From Polychytrium aggregatum (lineage: Eukaryota; Chytridiomycota; Chytridiomycetes; Polychytriales), in contig NW_026516228.1 of assembly GCF_025602895.1 (NCBI RefSeq), positions 248,001 through 312,000 of the forward strand: a stretch of DNA of 64,000 nucleotides, read 5' to 3'. Position numbers and translations under genes: made by a program. Below are positions 43,201-53,911 of this stretch, piece after piece; position 1 is the stretch's first letter; every line of letters begins with the position of its first letter. The notes beneath the pieces were generated by a model. The model saw nothing but the letters and a program-made list of their open reading frames with translations, searched no databases and was not told the DNA's origin.

Positions 43201-45846
43201 ATGCCCGAGTGCGTGTCCTTGAGCATTCTGGCGGCCTCGATGGCATTGGATGGTTTCTCGGCGGCCGGGAGGAAGCTGATCTCGACCTGAATCTGCGAGT
43301 TGGTCTGCTTGAGGGCCTTGCCAGACTTGATGACCAGGGGCCTCCAGGTAGGGTTGGTTTCCTCGGGGGAACCCCAGGTGCCTTCAAGCTCGCTGCGCTC
43401 CGCCTCGGAGATCTCAAGATCCTCCCAAGGACGCTTCTTCAAGGGATCGCTGCTCTTGGGCAAGGACAGAAGCGTAAGCCACTTGGAGAGCTTGAGAGGC
43501 TCCATGATGCCCATGAGCCCGTCCTTGCCGACCGTGGTATCGTCGTCTCTGATTTCAATCTTGAGCTCGTCCGAGCCGCCGGCAAGCTGCGCAAAGGTGG
43601 ACTTGTACACGGGCACAAAGTGGGTTTCATTCCAGAGCGGGTCCACGCTGTTCTCGATCGGAACTGTCTTGGCAACAACGTTGGACCCGAGCAAAATGTT
43701 GGCATAGGGATCGCTCTTCTTGAGAAGCTCGGTGTTCTTCAGCGAGCGAGCCTGGAAGACAGTGACCTTCAAAACGCCAAGGGGCGACTCTAGAGTTCGC
43801 AAACAACCATTCAACACCGTGGATACGACAAGGGGATGGGGTTAATGATGAGAAACATAGAATAAGGGCTAAGAGATCGATGGAGCGACACATGTGCTCG
43901 AAGCGAAACGTGGTCGCATGTGCCACCGGTCGCCTTGATGCTTGCGAAAGCAATGCACCCACCAATGGCTTCAGCCGTCATGTCGACGGTGTACTTGTTG
44001 GGCGCAATGAGCATGTCTTTGATTGATGCGTGGACCATGCTGATGATGTGCGTCTTGAAGCCCGGAACGTCCATGACGTTGAGGGCCGACAAGGGCTTTA
44101 GGTTAAAGTCGATCTTGGGGGGTTTATAGAAGCTGGCATCGATTTGCTTGATATGAGGGAACACCGGATAGAAGGTAAGCTCGCACCGCATCTAGACAAA
44201 GGGTAAATATGGCGGAGGGACGTTAGCATCTCGACATCGGTCCTAACGCAGATGATCAGCCGGCCAAGTTGGCCAGACACAAACATGACCCAAGTCCCGA
44301 GGCCGCACTATGCTCTGTTCTATTGCTGCGGCTTGCACCAGGAACAGAGGAGGGGTCGCTGGCCTGTACGCTGGCCTGTACGCTGGCCTGTACGCTGGCC
44401 TGTACGCTGGCCTGTACGCTGGGTGCTCGGCTGCTCCAAGGCAGTGATGGTTGAATAGAGCGGGTGCGATCGAGTCGTGCACATGGAGCTTCCATGGCTC
44501 GCGCAGACCACCGACGCTGGAGCGATGCCGTACCGTGCCAGAAAACGAAATGTCCTTGACCAAGACAGGAATAGGGGCGGATGCAATGTTTCGGCCCATG
44601 CGAGCAATCAAGGCCACTCGGGATGCTTTCTTTTGGGTCTGATCGGAGTTTGGCAGGCTTTCCTCGTCGTACGGGGTGAACTCCACGTCCATGTCCATGA
44701 TCTAGCGATACAGCAAGATGTGAGTGACCCAGCTGCAAAAGCCTGCAGGACAGAGAGCAAGACCTACCATGACGTCGGGGCTCGGAGCAGGATGGATCTT
44801 GACAAAGTTGATGTGGATGGGCTGGGAGCCAAGAGTGAACTCGCTGAGACTAAGGTCGTCCTGATAAATGAGGAGCATCGAGGCAGTGAGAAACGGGGAC
44901 AAGCTTGCGGATGGTCGCAATGATGACATGTGCAGTCGGGGAGTGGCATGCAGAGCAAAGAGAGGAGCCGGTCTATCAAAGTGCCCAAACGGATGTACAA
45001 ACCAGGAACGCCGGCTTGAAGCTAGACAGGACGCCGTTGACGCTGTCCATGATGGTCTTGGAAAGCCCAGGCTCGAACTGGGTCCAGAACTTCTCGAGCC
45101 ACACATTGAGCCACTCGGCAGACTCACTCGATTCGGCGAGCTGAGTGATCCCGATGGAGATGAGCCCGGCGAGGTCGAGGCGGGAAAGGATACAGTGCCC
45201 AGGATGCGATGGGTCAGGATGGGCGACCGGCATTGGCACACAGCAGTTTCGACGGACAGCAATATGCTTGTGAGTGGTGGGCAGAGCAAGCAATCTCCAA
45301 GGCCGAAACGGCTGACGGTATCGAAAAGCCAGCGAGGACAGCGCACTGGTGGCAGCAGCGGCAATCAAGAAAGCGCCTGAAACAACAGTATGCCGGCTGA
45401 TGACGTCAAGTGGCGCTTGTCCATACCGTTTTAGTTCCAGCCTTTCGGACCAGTTCAGCCGAGATCTTTTGGCGAAGCTTGGCCAAGTTGCGGATGAAAA
45501 AGAAGGCCACGAAACAGAAGAGGAAGGCCACGATGGCAAAGGTAAAGAAGCGCTTCTGAGCCAGGAAGAAAGCGCCCAAGAAACCGGCGACGAAATAGCT
45601 GCCGGCTCGGAGCGAGTCCCACTTGAGCAGGCGCTCGATGTACGAGTGGTACGGGTCGAGCGGGTCAGAGCCGTCGGAGAGGAACTTTGTCAAGTGGGCC
45701 TTGAGCTGCTCGGCATCGGGCAGGGGCACGGACAGGGGCAGGGAGCCCAGCGAGACCTTCTGGAAGGCAGTCAGTGCTGGCGCTGGAGGCGCCTGGACAG
45801 CATCGTCCTTCAGGAGCGGCGTGGTGGTGGTAGCGGGGTCAGACAT
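40222..45846 (-). CDS. Tricalbin / extended-synaptotagmin-like ER-plasma membrane tether with five C2 domains
   Basis: Ten exons on the minus strand: 45427-45846, 45003-45140, 44768-44860, 44534-44701, 43963-44191, 42921-43789, 42146-42639, 41664-41908, 40802-41527 and 40222-40622, about 1260 residues, all in phase. Order: N-terminal cytosolic stretch; membrane hairpin (about 83-117, FFTFAIVAFLFCFVAFFF); SMP lipid-transfer domain (about 150-345; SAEWLNVWLEKFWTQFEPGL, FTLGSQPIHINFVKIHP, VLVKDISFSG); then C2 domains beginning LGVLKVTVFQARSLKNTELL, SGILQICFHGAKDLKTG, LGSLAVKVQSAKGLKNVDGP, SGVVHFRVVNSENVNATH and SGTLYITYKNGIDLPSVDL. SDPY/SDPF Ca2+-loop aspartates are kept in the first, third and fifth C2. 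Tricalbins tether the ER to the plasma membrane and move lipids. A run of 11-residue repeats before the last C2 is unusual. Confidence 0.92.
40929..41060 (-). repeat. 33-bp coding repeat, four units, in the tricalbin
   Basis: Four 33-bp units encode QIGQGVTSGIG-type 11-residue repeats (about residues 1043-1087), between the fourth and fifth C2 domains. Flanking sequence (GTGLGQGVSQIGQG, IGKLGKVL) extends the pattern in degenerate form. Eleven-residue periodicity is typical of amphipathic lipid-surface helices. Confidence 0.88.
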
Positions 45847-46785
45847 GGAGCTGCAGCCTTGCCGGCGACGGAAGATGCAGAGGCGAGGGATGGGCTACGG
45901 TCCAGTATACAGAGGGGCTGCTGGGGGGGGGGTGATTTGGGCTTGGAGCAGCAATAGCGGAAGTGTGTGGTGCCCGGGACAGAGGTAAAACAATAGACCA
46001 GGATGAGACAAAACCCCGACGGCCAGATGTGCAGAAACAGCGATAGCGAATCAGCACACCGCTTCCAACGACAGAGTACCCAAACAGCAGTGGACGACGG
46101 CGCAGCTCGAGGATGGTCGGCGGCGACGAGATGGAGACAGGGCGGACGCTCAAAGCCGAGGACGGGGCCGTCGAAATAAGTCCAGCGGCGGGCACCGACC
46201 CGACGCGGCGGGTTGCGGTGGAGGCGGCGGGTGGGGGCGACGACGAAAGGGACGGGAACCGAGACGGACCAGGCCGCGGATGGACGGACGGGTGGCACGA
46301 GCGAGCGGATGGGTGGATGGATGGATGGATGGGATGAGGTGGCATGGGACGGCGTGAGGCGGGATGAGAGGGAGTGGGAGCAGATGGCCGATGGCCGATG
46401 GGACGGCAGAGTGGGCCATCGGGCGGACTGTTGGTGGGATTGCCAGGATCGACAAACACCAGCCCGGCAGACTCAGACGATATGCTGCCCGCGGTTACGG
46501 TGGATCCGCAAGATGTAGCGGTTACGATGGATCCACAAGATATAGCGGTTACGATGGATCCACAAGATTGTAGCGGTCCTTATATATATTTTGAAGAGAA
46601 TTGTCAATGATGCAGAACATATCAAGGCGCCAAAGCGCAGAGTGTGCGCAAAATATTGCATGGCTCATCAGGTGCGACAGAGAAGCTGTCTCTTGTCGAC
46701 GCCAGTGCCCGAGCTTGCCCACACAGGCGATCGCCGGCTTCGTTACCGGCCGGTGGGTGATGGGGCTCGCTCGATATACTCCTGC
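45847..46785. other. Intergenic region upstream of the tricalbin
   Basis: About 940 bp with G10 near 45916-45926, a GGAT microsatellite near 46307-46332 and the 27-bp repeat at 46491-46572. No gene recognised; it should contain the tricalbin promoter and the 3' end of the ATP-grasp gene. Confidence 0.5.
46491..46572. repeat. 27-bp tandem repeat, three units
   Basis: Three units beginning GCGGTTACGRTGGATCC. The second and third differ from each other only at the end, and the first has two extra changes. Confidence 0.9.
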
Positions 46786-49383
46786 TCAAAGAGTGATTTC
46801 GCCAAGGAGAGCCTTGTCAGGATTGAGCGCCTCGAAGAGCTCGTAATCAAACAGCTTTTGGTTGTACCAGGGGAACTGGGCCGACACCTCTCCGGTATTG
46901 TCCTTCATCAGTCGCTGCGACATCCGGTCGATGGCAATGACGCTGAGAACGGTCTGGATGTAGGCATCGATCAGATCGTCGATGCCGATTCCGAGAATGT
47001 TGAAGTCTTTGCGGTCCATCAGCAGCAGACGCTGTGCTTCGGTTGTCCACTGGTCGTCGCTGAGCTTGACAGAGAGATTGGTGCCCAGCATTTCCCAGGA
47101 CGTGGCTGCGGAATCAGTGGCAAACGACAGGTATGCCATCAGCAACGTGCATGCGAAATCACCACAGCTGATTGCACGGCATTTGCAACTGGGTACTCTC
47201 CCTGCAGAGATCGGCGGCATACACCCGTATCCATCACACGCGCATGGGTTCCGTGTCCGCACATTGACATAATTCGCACAATCACAGCTCGTCGGCACTT
47301 ACTCAATGGATCCTCATCTAGATGCTTGATGAGCGGCTTGCGTGCCTTTCGCGCATACAGCGCCACGGGCCGGAAGCCGTTCTGGTTGGCAGTGACCATC
47401 ATTCGCAGATCGCTCACGAAGGTCTGGTGCTTTTTGTTGGGGATTGTGCCGACGTGGTAGAACTTGCCGGCACGGGTGACGGAGCTCCAGGAGGCGTTGC
47501 CGACCAAGGACTGCACGATGAATTTGTCGTAGTGATGGTCCTTCTGCATGAACTCCTCGAGCTCGGCCTTGTTGGTGATGGTATAGACTCCTTGTCCTGC
47601 AGATCCAGGGCGGGGCGCCGATCAGTTCCAGGGGCTCATTATCATGATACATACGCAGCCATATGCATGCGCCATCGGTGTTGTCCTAGTGCTGACGAGC
47701 CAGCACTTGCCTGCATTGGAGTAGGGCACTTTCAAGACTGCGTGGCCACCCATGCTGTCCAGCCAGAGAGGAATCTCGCTCTTGGTGACATTGCGGATGG
47801 TCTCGGGCATGCGAACGGCGAGTCCTGTTCCGTCGAGCTCGGCGTTCAGGAACTCGTACGCGCGAGCAGCCATCATCTTATTGCGGCCGCCAGCGAGACA
47901 GGAGAGGATCTGGAGCGCATCACGAACAGCAGACACATGTGGTGAGGTTCAGGTGCTGGGCCACAAAGGGCAATGGCTCCATTGGTCTGCACCGGGCATA
48001 GATATCCGGAAGGTACAGCCGGGCGGGCATGCGGCGGGGGTGTCTTACGCTGTTGAGAACAATCGTCTTGGTGTTGATGGGGAAGCGGTTCCAAGGCTTC
48101 TGGGTGACGTAGCGGAAGCAGGCGCGAATCGGATGCCACTCTGGAATGTGCGAAAGGTTTCAGACACGAGCAAGACGGATAAGCTTATGCGACGACCTGT
48201 GGAGTACAGTAGCAGATTGCAAAGCCGCATCTACTGCCATGGGAATCTGCTGCTGCTGGAGCGCGCATGTGCAAGTTGGATCTTTGGATCAGGGGCCGAC
48301 CGCCAATGATCAGGCTCGTACTCGCACACTTACCCTTTTGCTCGTCTCGGACATACATGATGGCATCAACCCATTTGACGGGCGGATCGGGATCCTCGTG
48401 GTAGAACTCCACCAGCCAGACCTTTTCCTTGAACGAATCGGCCATGACGGCGGCGTAGCCCGAGGCTTCCATGAGGTTCTTGTCGTAGACAACGGCCAGA
48501 CCGCCGACGGCGGGATCTGCTTGTTTGATGAGCTCCTTGAATGTCGAGTCGATCACGACGCTGTAGCCGCCGTGATCGTCGCCGATTTCTTGAAGGAGCG
48601 GCATGGACTTTTGGCCAGAGGGGCACGAGTTGGTCTCGACAATGATCATTTGGCGCTGGCCACTGGCCGTGGTGACATTGAAGAGATCCGAGCCTTGACG
48701 ATGGCGATGTATGGAGGTCGGGAAGCACGAGAACGCTGAGCGTGAGAATCCGAGTCGATTGCCGATGCCGTCACAGGTGGGCATCGAAAGAGCGCCGATC
48801 CCCTTATAAATCAAGTGATACAGATGCTAATGATGCAAACCACCACCTCCGAAAAAATGAAACGGCATCTGCTATACGAATCTCTGTAGCCAGAGCCAAG
48901 AACACCGCAAGCATGGGTGTGCTCATCGCCAGAGATAAAGCGCCGCTACGCCCTCGAGAGCCGCCGGACGGACATACCTGCCCACATAAAGTACTTGGGC
49001 TTGTACGCGAGCAACTCTTGCAGAGTGTCGAGCTTGATCTGCGGATTCAGATGGCAGTAGCGTGTGAGGATGCGCTCGTTTCCCAGCGCAAAGAACGAGG
49101 AAACCAGCGGGTGGATGTTGGCGTTGAGGACACGGGGGTAGAAGTGGCACTCGGCCTCGAAATCTCCTGGCTTGACTGGCCGGCAAGAGAGACCGGTTTT
49201 CTTGGTCTTCTTGGGGGGCTCGTTTGCGACGGTCTGTTCAATCTTGAGCAGCTCGGTATCAGAAAGCTCACTGCAGGAGACGTCGGCATCCTGGGGCGAT
49301 CGCTGAAGCGGAGAGGTGTCTCGGGCCAGTTTTTTTTCGTTGATTTGGTTCATGCTGGTGTCGTGATCAGAATCGGCAATCAT
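46786..49383 (-). CDS. ATP-grasp-like protein of unknown function
   Basis: Six exons on the minus strand: 48978-49383, 48334-48693, 48049-48140, 47711-47909, 47303-47596 and 46786-47105, about 556 residues. The core [20 protein letters not shown] looks like the nucleotide-binding lysine/glycine loop of ATP-grasp enzymes. It is followed by a strand pair ([20 protein letters not shown]) and by [20 protein letters not shown]. Upstream conserved-looking segments are [35 protein letters not shown] and [21 protein letters not shown] do not recognise an experimentally studied relative, so substrate and pathway are open. The intron after PYSNAG requires a GC-AG boundary (GCAAGT) to keep the glycine loop. 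The first ~55 residues are Ser/Asp/Lys-rich; the second ATG (49353) is an alternative start. Confidence 0.75.
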
Positions 49384-49779
49384 GTTACAAGGCAGGATGG
49401 CAAGGGTGTTTGGAGGGAGGGGGCACCGTGAGATTGGGGGAATGGGCGGTGGATGGCGGCGGGCGCGATGGGCTGAGGGACTGATGGTACAGAGTGGAAT
49501 CAAGTGGGGACGAGAATCAAGCCGAAACAAAGCAACCAGGGAGGGCTACAGGCTGCTGGGAAGACGCAGAGCGAAAAGCGGAGTCGAATAGTGGGTAGGC
49601 AGCGAGTGCACGAGAAAGGAAGGCGGGATATCAAGGCTGGGCAATCGGTGTGGGATGGCAGGCAACGGACGCAATTTCGGCTTTGATCGAGGCAGAAAAT
49701 GGACGGAATGGGCTGGAAGCGGTGCTTGCTACGAGAGACAGCAGACGAACGCACCTTGGGACGGCGATGGAGGGGGCAG

Positions 49780-49787
49780 TATTTATA
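49780..49787 (-). promoter_or_regulatory. TATA-like element, possibly for the ATP-grasp gene
   Basis: TATAAATA on the minus strand, the same octamer as at UNC93-like copy C but about 400 bp before the chosen ATG. If real, the mRNA has a long or spliced leader. Confidence 0.35.
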
Positions 49788-50227
49788 GTCAGAAGGGAGA
49801 TGCGGCCGGAATGCGTCAGAACCAAGGGGGATATGGGATGGTGGGCCGCAATGACGAGAGGGCGTCCGAGCGAGGACGGAGCGAGGACGGAGCGGGAAGA
49901 GGGGTGGGAACGAGGCGGCCCTGGACGAATGGGCGGGAGGCGACCGCCGCAGCAGCCAACAAATAAGCGACAACAGGCGACCAGGGCGACGAATCGGCGG
50001 CGAGAAGCAATTACGACGCCGCCAATGGGAGCCGTGGAGGCCGAGCGAGGGCCGAGCGAGGGCCAATACTGGCGAATGAGTGGTGGGCGACCGCAAGAGA
50101 GAGTGCAAGGGTTGGAGGCGTGGTTGCCGACAGAGGATTGCTCTGGGCGGGGAGTGAGTCAGTCTGGCCGAGCAACGGCGCTGCGACGGCCCAGCAAATG
50201 CATCGAATGCATCAGATGCACCCGGCG

Positions 50228-50263
50228 CATCAAGCACATCAAGCACATCAAGCACATCAAGCA
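50228..50263. repeat. 9-bp tandem repeat, four units
   Basis: Four copies of CATCAAGCA. Confidence 0.9.
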
Positions 50264-51004
50264 TCTCCCCGACTGCATTCCCTTCTCGCCCTCGCCCTCG
50301 GCCCCCCCCCCAGTTCCCGCCACATGGACGCGGGCAATACCAATCCCCGACGGCGTGCGTCTCCGTTCCGCATGAATTCGTTGGATTTGGCGATGCCATG
50401 GCGAGAGCGCTGCTGCGACGGCGAGATGCTCTTCTCGGGCCCGCTCTCGTGCTCGCTCGCCTGTCCGCTGGGCGGTCTCTGGCCAGCCAAGCCCGCCGCC
50501 ACCCTCCGCGATCGCCTCCCTCCCTCCCCCCCATCCCTCCTCGGTCCCAGCCTCGGTCTCGGCCTCGGTCTCGGTGCGAAGGTGTCGCCGCGAGCAGGGC
50601 GCGAAGCTGAGGAGGATTGCTCTCCGCCGCGCCGACGCGACGCAAGCCGCTCATGGGAACACGCTCGCCTGGATTTGTCGCGGCGGTCTGGTGACAGGGC
50701 CGGTGCGCGGCGGCCCTTGAACGTGAAGGCGGCGCCCCGCTGTGATTGGCGGACCGGCCCCAAGCCACGCTCTGGGTCCAGGGGGGATCGCGCGGGTGCT
50801 GGCCGACGGTGGGCATGCGTGCGACGACCAGCCAGTGAATCGGCCGGATGCGCGGGGTGCCGCCAGCGACAGAGCGGGCCGAGACAGCCACGCGATTGGG
50901 GGGGGGATGTTGGAGATGCTCCCTGACCGGCTCAATGACCCTGGATATCTGCTGCTGATGCGTGGGGCTGCAGGAGCACAGCACCTGTATTGAAACTGCC
51001 ATCC

Positions 51005-52826
51005 TCATCGGTCGATTCGACGGGAGCTTCTCTTGGATCGCCGCGGCTGTGCGGATGGCTCGGGACTGTTGCTGCGGGTGCTGGGCGTGGATGCGCTGTC
51101 ATTGCCAGTGTCCGGTGGTGACTTGCGTTTCCGCAACCGCGGGCTCGGAGCCGGTGACGCCTGCTCGGACCTGGTTGTATCAGCAGCATCGTCGAGAGTG
51201 CTCCCAGCGATGCTCCCCGGAAGGCTGTCCGGCTTGGTTTCTGTCGCTTGGGTGTCTTCTCTGGGTGAGGGTCCACCAGACACAGGTTTCCCAGGAGCAA
51301 GACGGTCGCGGAACTGACGCAGGTCTGCCGTGAACAGAACCTGCCGATTGTTGCAGCACGGGAGGAGAGCATGAGCACCAGAGCCTCCATCAGTTTGCCC
51401 GCCATTGATCAATCCTCCCGTCCGTCGATCCTGTCGTCCTGTCGTCCTGTGTCTCGACATCTTCACCTACCGAGTGTGCCCAGCCAGCGTACGGTCCAAA
51501 CACCAGCTTGAATGTATTCGAAATTTGCTCGTATGTGGCCGGAGTCAGGGTCTTGGACTTGAGGGTCTTCAAGCCATAGTCTCGAACAGCAATTTGGTAG
51601 ACATGCGTATCCACCGGAATTGAGTCTGGGCAGTCCAGCGACATCAGCAGAATGCAGTCGGCAACTTTGGGGCCAACTGATGCGTGGCGGTCGATGAGGG
51701 TAGTGAGCAACAGTTAGAAAGAAAGGCATTCCGGCCGGACCATTCTTGTCGCTTTTCAATGGTGCCTCATGAGCTTTACCTCCCGAGAGCTTCAGCAGCT
51801 CCTCGCGCTTCTCTTCCTTGCTTGCTAGATTGCGAAGCCCGACTAAATACTGCTCAGGGTCGAGGGCCTCGCTCTCGCATTTGCGAACAATCATGGCGGC
51901 AGTTTGATGGATGTACTTTGCACGGTATCCGAACCCCAGTACCCGCAGCTTGGCCTCGACATCCGTCTCAGACAGCCGTTTGACAGACGGAAACGCATGC
52001 AGCTCGATCGTCCGGTCCTCCTTCTCGATGGTGCCGATCTTTGGGCCAAAGTTGGAGCACAGAGCATTCACCTGAACGGGCAGAAACAGCGGTTCATGCG
52101 TCGCACGGCGGTGAGTCTCAATCAGCAGCCGATTCGGGTTCTGCGAGCAGCGAAGCCCGGGTGGCGATCCCTACCATTGAGGTAATGCGTCCGATGTTGT
52201 TGTTGGATGTGCATATGAAGGAGAAGACGTTTTCGATGGGGTCTTGTCTGGAAAGCAGCCATGGTGGGGGGTCAGTGTCGGCCCAACGGCATGTCTGTAC
52301 CGACTTTGCCAGCTTGATCAATTTGATCAACTTGGTCAGCGAGAGGTGGCACCGACCGACAGCCCACCTCAGAATCCGAATGCCTGCGAGGTTGCCGGCC
52401 TTTTTTTTAAAGTTCACATCCGTTCGCCAAGCGTCGTATAGGTCGGCGAGCTTGACTTTGAGTTGGAAATAGTCGTTGAGACAGTCCCTCGTTTCCTCCG
52501 GGTCACCGCTGGTTCTGAAGTAAATGTCCGAATCTTGAGGGGGCGCCAGAGGCAGGCCAAGAGGGTACCAAACAGGTGAGTGACCAGGGCCGATGGGCTG
52601 CATCCGTCATACTGGCGATACCGGATGGGTACGTTGGTGTGTACCAACCTGTCTGCTTGATCGACACCAGGCAGCCCCAGAGGGCAGCCGACCACTCGTG
52701 CTCGCCCGAGGCGACCCAGCGAAACGACTGGCCGCAGTTGAGTGTTGTGTCGGCCCGCAGCTCGGCAGCCGAGACACCCAGACGCAGCCACGGCGAGAGC
52801 CGGGTGATGGCGCCCATGGTGTTCAT
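51005..52826 (-). CDS. OGG1: OGG1, 8-oxoguanine DNA glycosylase/AP lyase
   Basis: Removes 8-oxoguanine opposite C in base-excision repair. Six exons on the minus strand: 52649-52826, 52368-52533, 52175-52247, 51780-52071, 51471-51676 and 51005-51340, 416 residues. Motifs: TLNCGQSFRWVASGEHEWSA; IRILRQDPIENVFSFICTSN with the NNN damage-recognition loop (SNNNIGRITSM); VLGFGYRAKYIHQTA; and the helix-hairpin-helix with catalytic lysine VGPKVADCILLMSLD (Lys about 240). The catalytic Asp in SIPVDTHVYQIAVRDYG (about 259) and FGPYAGWAHSVLFTADLRQF are also present. The C-terminal ~100 residues are a Ser/Pro/Arg-rich tail ending RRSKRSSRRIDR, plausibly a nuclear signal, longer than in human OGG1. The start could be the ATG at 52826 or 52817. 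Confidence 0.94.
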
Positions 52827-53911
52827 GAGACAGAGAGGGCGAGTCCTGGGCAGCGAGGCCGAACAGAAGAAAAGCAGCGCGATCACGTGGCGACCTTCCA
52901 AGTGGAAGTCTTGGCTTTGGCTTTCGCTTTGGCTTTCGGTTGGCTGGGCCGCGACGTGGCCTCGACGGCCGTGCAGCGATGCTCGCGGGCCGCTGCTGGT
53001 GCAGGTGCCGGGGATGGCGGCGCTGCTGATAGCAGCAATGGCGATGGCGATGGCGATGGCAATGGCGATGGCAAATGGATACGAGGCCGTTGTGTTGGCC
53101 GCACATGTGAGCTCGCAGGTCAGGCGTGCCTCTCCCTGTTTTGGAAATGCCGTTCGAGACCGAGCGAGGAGCGAGCGATGGCCGAGCGAGGGGCAAGCGA
53201 GAGCATCTCGCCGGCGACACAGGCGTGTCTCGCGTGCGTCTCGGCCGCCCTCGCCTCTCGCCTGCCCCTCGCTCACCCCTCGCTCGGCCCTCGCTGCCGC
53301 CCTTGCCTTTTCTCTCAAAACCCCTCGGCAACGCCCACGCACCAACGCACCCGGCTTTCGTCGTCATCTCCCTCCGGCCAGACAAGTGAGTCGATCCTCC
53401 TTTGCCCGTGCTGCCCGCCTTCTGCGGCTCCTCCTCAATGCGCGGCTGGCGGCTCGATGCCCGAATTCATCGCCTTGTCCGGCTCAGCTCCAGCGCACCC
53501 GGCGTCGTTGGCCTGTCCAGGCATCTTACCCTGGCTGCCGAGGCTGCCGTGCCCCCCCTGGCACACTCGCCATCCAGCCGCCGGCCGCCTCAGCAACTCC
53601 TCCCACCTCCCTGTCGGGCTTCTTGCGTCGCTAAAGACAGACGCCTCTGCCCATACTCTCGCTTTCCTGTCTTTGGAATCCCCTGCGCGCTGTGGGCGCT
53701 CGGATTGCCATTGTGTGGCTGGAGCAGCACGACAACCCCCGGACGTTTGCATACAACCAGAGTCCTTCCTCCCCCACCGCGAGCAGCAGCGGGAGGGGAC
53801 TGCTGGCTGATGCATCTATGCTCTCTGCCCATGCTCATCCTTCCTCTGCTCCATTGCACTTCCCAATGTCGCCAGGAACATCCATATCTCGCTCACAGCC
53901 GATTCGCAAAC
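52827..53911. other. Divergent intergenic region (OGG1 / YPT1)
   Basis: About 1.1 kb, containing TGGCTTTGGCTTTCG-type units near 52910-52940, a GATGGC microsatellite near 53036-53072 and an imperfect inverted repeat at 53180-53289. Open frames here are composition-driven. It should hold both promoters. Confidence 0.5.
53180..53289. repeat. Imperfect inverted repeat
   Basis: GGCCGAGCGAGGGGCAAGCG at 53180 onward is matched by the reverse complement of 53268-53289 with two mismatches over 22 bp; the spacer is about 66 bp. Similar GAGCGAGG motifs occur in the other long intergenic region near 49860 and 50040. Confidence 0.6.

Larger units (their letters stand above)
49384..51004. other. Intergenic region between ATP-grasp-like gene and OGG1
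   Basis: About 1.6 kb. It contains a TATA-like site at 49780-49787, purine-rich GAGCGAGGAC-type units near 49860-49905, the 9-bp repeat at 50228-50263 and C/G homopolymers near 50303 and 50890. A minus-strand frame of about 500 codons is open but is Arg/Pro/Ser-biased and contains the repeat; I do not accept it as a gene. Confidence 0.5.

Noticed and set aside
49500-51008. Minus-strand open frame of about 500 codons upstream of the ATP-grasp gene
   Set aside because: Arg/Pro/Ser-biased, contains the 9-bp repeat and homopolymers, no domain or periodicity of a real protein, and crosses TATA-like and OGG1 3' sequence.
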